Under the pieces are notes generated by a model. The model was not told the origin of the DNA, searched no databases, and saw only the letters and a program-made list of their open reading frames with translations. The translations under genes were made by a program, and so were the position numbers. 8,871 nucleotides of DNA, taken from the NCBI GenBank assembly GCA_002303765.1, contig DBCB01000120.1, forward strand, positions 1 through 8,871. The letters are read 5' to 3'. Each line of letters starts with the position of its first letter. Positions within the stretch are counted from its first letter, which is position 1. Positions 5,788 through 8,871 of the stretch are shown piece by piece. Source of the stretch: Planctomycetaceae bacterium UBA969 (GTDB taxonomy: Bacteria > Planctomycetota > Planctomycetia > Gemmatales > Gemmataceae).

Positions 5788-6807
5788 TTGAATCAGGCGA
5801 ACATCATTGCCATTGAAACTTCTTGCGACGAAACCTCGGTTGCAATTTTCAACGATAAGCTTGAGGTCCTTTCAAGCGTGGTTGCATCGCAGTTTAAATG
5901 GCATGAGCGTTTTGGTGGTGTGGTGCCTGAAGTTGCAGCACGTGCCCATATGGAACTGCTAAACAAATCTATCTTGCAAGCATTGCAAGATGCGAATATG
6001 CCTGTTTCTCAAATCAGAGCTGTTGCAGTTCATAACGGGCCAGGCCTTGCAGGGGCTCTTCTCGTGGGGCTTAGCGCTGCCAAAATGATTGCCCTTGGAT
6101 TGAATGTTCCTTTGATTGCTGTCAATCATGTTCACTCCCACATCTATGCATGCAGGATGTCTGCCGGGAAGGATATTTTTCCTTGTGTTGGCATGGTGGT
6201 GAGTGGCGGACATAGTATTTTGTTTGAATGCAAGACCGCATTGGAAATGAAAAGGCTAGGGGGCACCATCGATGATGCTGCGGGCGAGGCGTTTGATAAA
6301 GTTGCAGCATTGCTAGGTTTGGGTTTCCCGGGTGGGCCTGCGGTTGAGCGTGAAGCGCTTGGTGGTAACCCTAATGAATATGCCTACCCCAAGTCTTTCT
6401 TTTATGAAGACCGACTTGATTTTAGTTTTAGTGGATTAAAGACTGCGGTGCTCTATTCGATTGCGCCCCCAGGGCAGGCAAGGCCGGCAATAGTAGAATC
6501 TAGCAAAAAACGAGCAGACATTGCTGCATCGTTTCAAAAAGCTGTGGTCGATGTTTTGGTTTCCAAGGCTCTTCAAGCTTTGAAAAAAACCGGTTTGAAA
6601 AGGCTGGCAGTAGGCGGCGGGGTTGTCGCTAATCAAACACTCAGGCAAAAACTTGTTGAAGATACTCGTTTAAATGGCATCGAACTTTATCTTCCAGAGA
6701 AAAACCTCTGTACAGATAATGCAGCCATGGCTGCTCTTTCGGTGGAAGCATGGAAGCAGGGCATTTTTACAAGTCTTGATGTGGACATAAGGCCTACGGT
6801 ATTCTGA
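5788..6807 (+). CDS. tsaD: tRNA N6-adenosine threonylcarbamoyltransferase TsaD (Kae1/Qri7 family)
   Basis: TsaD transfers the threonylcarbamoyl group from threonylcarbamoyl-AMP to adenosine 37 of ANN-reading tRNAs (t6A), working with TsaB and TsaE in the cytoplasm. The 339-residue product is of normal length. It begins NIIAIETSCDETSVAI and has the metal motif NHVHSH (His114, His118), SGGHS (His142), the nucleotide-binding DDAAGEAFDKVA and LGFPGGPAVE, DFSFSGLKTAV, GGGVVANQ and the late metal-ligand Asp310 in CTDNAAMAA. I place the start at the TTG 5788 because AGGGG precedes it and the protein then begins as the family does; TTG 5770 is the alternative. It is the last gene of the larE-led cluster, 26 bp after the hydrolase. 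tsaB and tsaE are not in the window. Confidence 0.97.
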   Translation: MNQANIIAIETSCDETSVAIFNDKLEVLSSVVASQFKWHERFGGVVPEVAARAHMELLNKSILQALQDANMPVSQIRAVAVHNGPGLAGALLVGLSAAKMIALGLNVPLIAVNHVHSHIYACRMSAGKDIFPCVGMVVSGGHSILFECKTALEMKRLGGTIDDAAGEAFDKVAALLGLGFPGGPAVEREALGGNPNEYAYPKSFFYEDRLDFSFSGLKTAVLYSIAPPGQARPAIVESSKKRADIAASFQKAVVDVLVSKALQALKKTGLKRLAVGGGVVANQTLRQKLVEDTRLNGIELYLPEKNLCTDNAAMAALSVEAWKQGIFTSLDVDIRPTVF

Positions 6808-6865
6808 GCTCACTCTTACCCACAATTTCTTTCAGAGCCGGATGGGTCAGCGACGGATGGGCAAG

Positions 6866-7074
6866 AAAGCAGATGATTTGCCACGGAAGGAAGCAGAAGA
6901 ATAAGCAGAAGCATAGCCACGGACGAACACGGAATTACACGGAAATAAGAACAAGCAGAAGCAGAACACGGAAAGAAAACAAAGCAGAAGCATTGCCACG
7001 GACGAACACGGAATTACACGGAAGGAAGAAGAAGCGGAAGAATTAGCCACGGACGAACACGGAATTTCACGGAA
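6866..7074. repeat. Helically phased CACGGA intergenic repeat array
   Basis: Three near-identical units of 42-43 bp (6903-6944, 6982-7023, 7032-7074) plus a truncated one from 6866. Each unit is a purine-rich AAGCAGAAGCAT-like lead followed by GCCACGGACGAACACGGAAT and one more ACACGGAA. The CACGGA hexamer recurs at exactly 10-bp steps within each unit (6918, 6928, 6938; 6997, 7007, 7017; 7048, 7058, 7068), with single extra copies at 6882 and 6967. It forms no clear hairpin. It lies downstream of tsaD, in its likely 3' untranslated region. An apparent minus-strand reading frame across it is a translation of the repeat, not a gene. Confidence 0.85.
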
Positions 7075-7111
7075 GGAAAACACATCTTGATTTGGGTTGA
7101 TGATTGACTTC

Positions 7112-7145
7112 AAAGCCCATGGACTGCGTTCCATGGGGCATTTTT
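7112..7145 (+). terminator. Intrinsic terminator for the larE-tsaD operon
   Basis: GCCCATGGA (7115-7123) pairs with TCCATGGGGC (7130-7139), with one bulged G and a 6-base loop, and the stem is followed by ATTTTTGTT. On the minus strand only three Ts follow, so it works mainly for the plus strand. It lies about 300 bp past tsaD, so the CACGGA array would be transcribed. Confidence 0.7.
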
Positions 7146-7168
7146 GTTATCTTGTAACCCTGCTGCCG

Positions 7169-8871
7169 TTAGCTCACGAAGACGCCGCCTGGGTCGGTGG
7201 ATTCGCCGCTGTAGAATTCAAACAGCAGATCCAAAGCAGGGAAGCTGAAGGCTTTAACATGGGGGCCGCCGCTTGGGCCTGCGCCGGTAAGAATGTCTGG
7301 AACTCCATCGCCGTTGCCATCGTTGATTGCAACGCGAACTCCGCCTGTGAAGTCTTCTGCGTAGGCCATGAACTGGGCTAGTAGTGCGCCGGTGAAGGGA
7401 TCCCAGACTGCAACGACGGGTGCACCGCCTTGGCCTGCGCCGGTGACGACTTCGAAGGTGCCATCGTTGCCATTATCGCCTACTGCGACATATACGCCGC
7501 CGGTGAAGGTTACGGGGTAGGCATACCATTGACTGATGATTGCGTTGGTAGCGCCATCATAGACTTTAACATGGGGAGCGCCACCTGGGCCTGCGCCGGT
7601 GACTAGATCGAGGATGCCATCGTTGTTGAAGTCGATGGATGCAACGCTAACCCCGCCGCTGAAATCTTCTGCGTATGCGAAGAAGGATCGAAGAACATTG
7701 AGGTTTGCGCCATTGAAGATGCGGACTTCTGGGCCACCGCCTGGGCCTGCAGATGCGATGATATCTAAAATTCCATCACCGTTTGTATCTTGAACTGCGA
7801 CGAATACACCGCCGGTGAAGGCTTGATCGAAGGCGAAGAAGGATTGCATGACTTCGCCGGTTTGGGAGTTAAGGATTGCGATAGCTGGCCCGCCGCCAAA
7901 GCCTGCGCCTGCGACAAGTTCTGCAACACCATCGTTATTGAAGTCGCCTGAAGCAACTTTTACAGGGCCCTCAAATCCGGGAAATGGGACTGCGGTGCCT
8001 GTGGGTTGGCCGGTTGCAGGGTTATAAAGGTTGACGGTGCTAGAACCACTAGAAGAAGGAGGCGTTGGCGTTCCTGTGATCAACGGCGCCGTTGGTGTCG
8101 GTGTGGGGGTTGGTGTAGGTGTAGGCGTTGGTGTAGGCGTAGGTGTAGGTGTAGGTGTAGGTGTAGGCGTGGGGGCAACAACAGAAGCAGTCTGCCCAGT
8201 GAAAGCTATGCTATTTAAGAGTACGCCGGCGCTGTTTGAGCTGGAATTCGCAGTGAGGATATCGAGTCTGCCATCCCCATTCACATCGCCCAAGGTCACG
8301 GAGTTTGGTTTAGTTCCCGTAGCGAAAGTGGCTTGAGCTGCAAAGGTGCCATTGCCATTGCCCAAGAGCACGCTTAGGTTGTTGGATCCAAAATTCGCAG
8401 TGATTATGTCGAGTTTACCATCGCCGTTCACATCGCCCAAGGTTACGCCCTGTGGAAGAGATCCCGTGGCGTATGGGACTTGGTTTTTAAAGGAGCCATT
8501 GCCATTGCCCAAGAGCACACTCACACTAGCGTTGTTAGAAGTATAATTCGTGGTGATAATGTCAAGGTTACCATCACCGTTCACATCCCCCAAGGTCGCG
8601 CAGTACGCATTAATTGCCGTGGCGAAGGTGGCTTGATTTTTAAAGGTACCATCGCCATTGCCCAAGAGCACGCTGACGTTATTAGAGCCGCGATTCGCGG
8701 TGATGATGTCGAGTTTACCATCGCCGTTCACATCGCCCAAGGTCACGGAGCTTGTTCTAAATCCCGTGGCGAAGTCTGTTTTGGGTTGAAAGGTGCCATT
8801 ACCATTGCCCAAGAGCACGCTGGCGTTGGAGGAAGCATAATTTGCAGTGATGATGTCGAGTCTGCCATCGC
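7169..8871 (-). CDS. FG-GAP/VCBS repeat protein with Pro-Thr linker, C-terminal part (5' end outside window)
   Basis: This is probably a secreted or cell-surface repeat protein. The frame is open to the window edge, so the true start and any signal peptide are missing; about 566 residues are visible. In N-to-C order there are (1) four or more FG-GAP units of 49-51 residues built on LGDVNGDGKLDIITAN...SVLLGNGNGTF, each with a DxNxDGxxD calcium-binding-type loop; (2) a Pro-Thr dipeptide linker of about 14 units; (3) five repeats of 52 residues (coding 7172 to about 7965) of the type VxVAxxDxNxDGxxDIxxGAGPGGxPxVxxF...FTGG. Such repeats usually fold as beta-propeller blades. The protein ends PGGVFVS with no sorting signal that I recognise. 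This architecture is common in Planctomycetes; the ligand is unknown. A GTG at 8818 is internal to a repeat and is not the start. Confidence 0.88.
   Translation of the reverse strand, partial: DGRLDIITANYASSNASVLLGNGNGTFQPKTDFATGFRTSSVTLGDVNGDGKLDIITANRGSNNVSVLLGNGDGTFKNQATFATAINAYCATLGDVNGDGNLDIITTNYTSNNASVSVLLGNGNGSFKNQVPYATGSLPQGVTLGDVNGDGKLDIITANFGSNNLSVLLGNGNGTFAAQATFATGTKPNSVTLGDVNGDGRLDILTANSSSNSAGVLLNSIAFTGQTASVVAPTPTPTPTPTPTPTPTPTPTPTPTPTPTAPLITGTPTPPSSSGSSTVNLYNPATGQPTGTAVPFPGFEGPVKVASGDFNNDGVAELVAGAGFGGGPAIAILNSQTGEVMQSFFAFDQAFTGGVFVAVQDTNGDGILDIIASAGPGGGPEVRIFNGANLNVLRSFFAYAEDFSGGVSVASIDFNNDGILDLVTGAGPGGAPHVKVYDGATNAIISQWYAYPVTFTGGVYVAVGDNGNDGTFEVVTGAGQGGAPVVAVWDPFTGALLAQFMAYAEDFTGGVRVAINDGNGDGVPDILTGAGPSGGPHVKAFSFPALDLLFEFYSGESTDPGGVFVS
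8091..8174. repeat. Hexanucleotide array GTAGGT-like, 14 units, encoding (Pro-Thr)n
   Basis: Fourteen consecutive 6-bp units of the form GT(A/T/C/G)GG(T/C/G) on the plus strand. They are read on the minus strand as alternating Pro and Thr codons. Units at 8139-8162 are identical GTAGGT, while the flanking ones vary at the third and sixth bases. Unit gain or loss keeps the frame and changes only linker length. Confidence 0.9.
8361..8871 (-). repeat. 147-153-bp tandem DNA repeats encoding FG-GAP units
   Basis: The marker CCCAAGAGCAC recurs at 8361, 8508, 8661 and 8808, spaced 147, 153 and 147 bp. Long stretches between the markers (for example CATCGCCCAAGG and TTACCATCGCC) are shared at nucleotide level. 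The 6-bp difference corresponds to a two-residue insertion (SNNASVSV against SNNVSV). Confidence 0.85.

Larger units (their letters stand above)
6808..7168. other. 361-bp gap between convergent tsaD and the FG-GAP gene
   Basis: The gap holds, in order, a short unique stretch with CGGATGGG twice (6839, 6854), the CACGGA array, and the plus-strand terminator at 7112-7145. I see no gene in it. Confidence 0.7.

Noticed and set aside
6866..7074. A CRISPR array.
   Set aside because: Units are unevenly spaced (79 and 51 bp), the spacers are themselves purine-rich repeats, and there are no cas genes.
6847..7134. A 95-codon minus-strand frame rich in FREIPCSSVA-like repeats.
   Set aside because: It is a translation of the CACGGA repeat array, with no ribosome site and no family resemblance.
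8006..8336. Plus-strand frames with Val-Gly or Arg-Cys repeats.
   Set aside because: They read the antisense of the Pro-Thr linker array and are artefacts of the hexanucleotide repeat.

Overview
The window suggests a member of the Planctomycetota or a related lineage. This is inferred from style, not from a marker gene. The pointers are an FG-GAP/VCBS repeat protein with a Pro-Thr linker and C-terminal 'FTGG-VxVA-DxNxDG-GAGPGG' repeats, intergenic CACGGA repeats, frequent TTG starts and a GroEL lacking the usual Gly-Met tail. Base composition is moderate. Most of the window is housekeeping.

Left part (1-1475): a pterin-4a-carbinolamine dehydratase gene on the minus strand (start re-assigned to 473) is divergent from a BON-domain lipoprotein gene on the plus strand (start at 608). 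The lipoprotein gene converges on groEL. Between them lies the most unusual structure seen: a segment of about 140-147 bp carrying the last codons of groEL plus its intrinsic terminator is present three times in tandem. The innermost copy is the real end of groEL. The two outer copies are decayed groEL tails. The outermost terminator hairpin lies inside the lipoprotein coding sequence.

Centre (1476-3779): a groES-groEL operon on the minus strand, with good ribosome binding sites, and a 326-bp divergent region holding a 9-bp inverted repeat. I see no clean CIRCE operator.

Plus-strand cluster (3780-6807): four closely spaced genes (gaps of 14, 18 and 26 bp) that look like one operon. They are a LarE-type sulfur transferase with a CxxC plus a third cysteine, a 90-residue protein of unknown function, a TatD-like metal-dependent hydrolase resembling EboB, and tsaD for the tRNA t6A modification. 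After tsaD come helically phased CACGGA repeats and then a plus-strand terminator (7112-7145).

Right part (7169-8871): the C-terminal part of a large secreted-type repeat protein on the minus strand, cut by the window edge. It has at least four 49-51-residue FG-GAP units, a (Pro-Thr)n linker encoded by a hexanucleotide array, and five 52-residue repeats.
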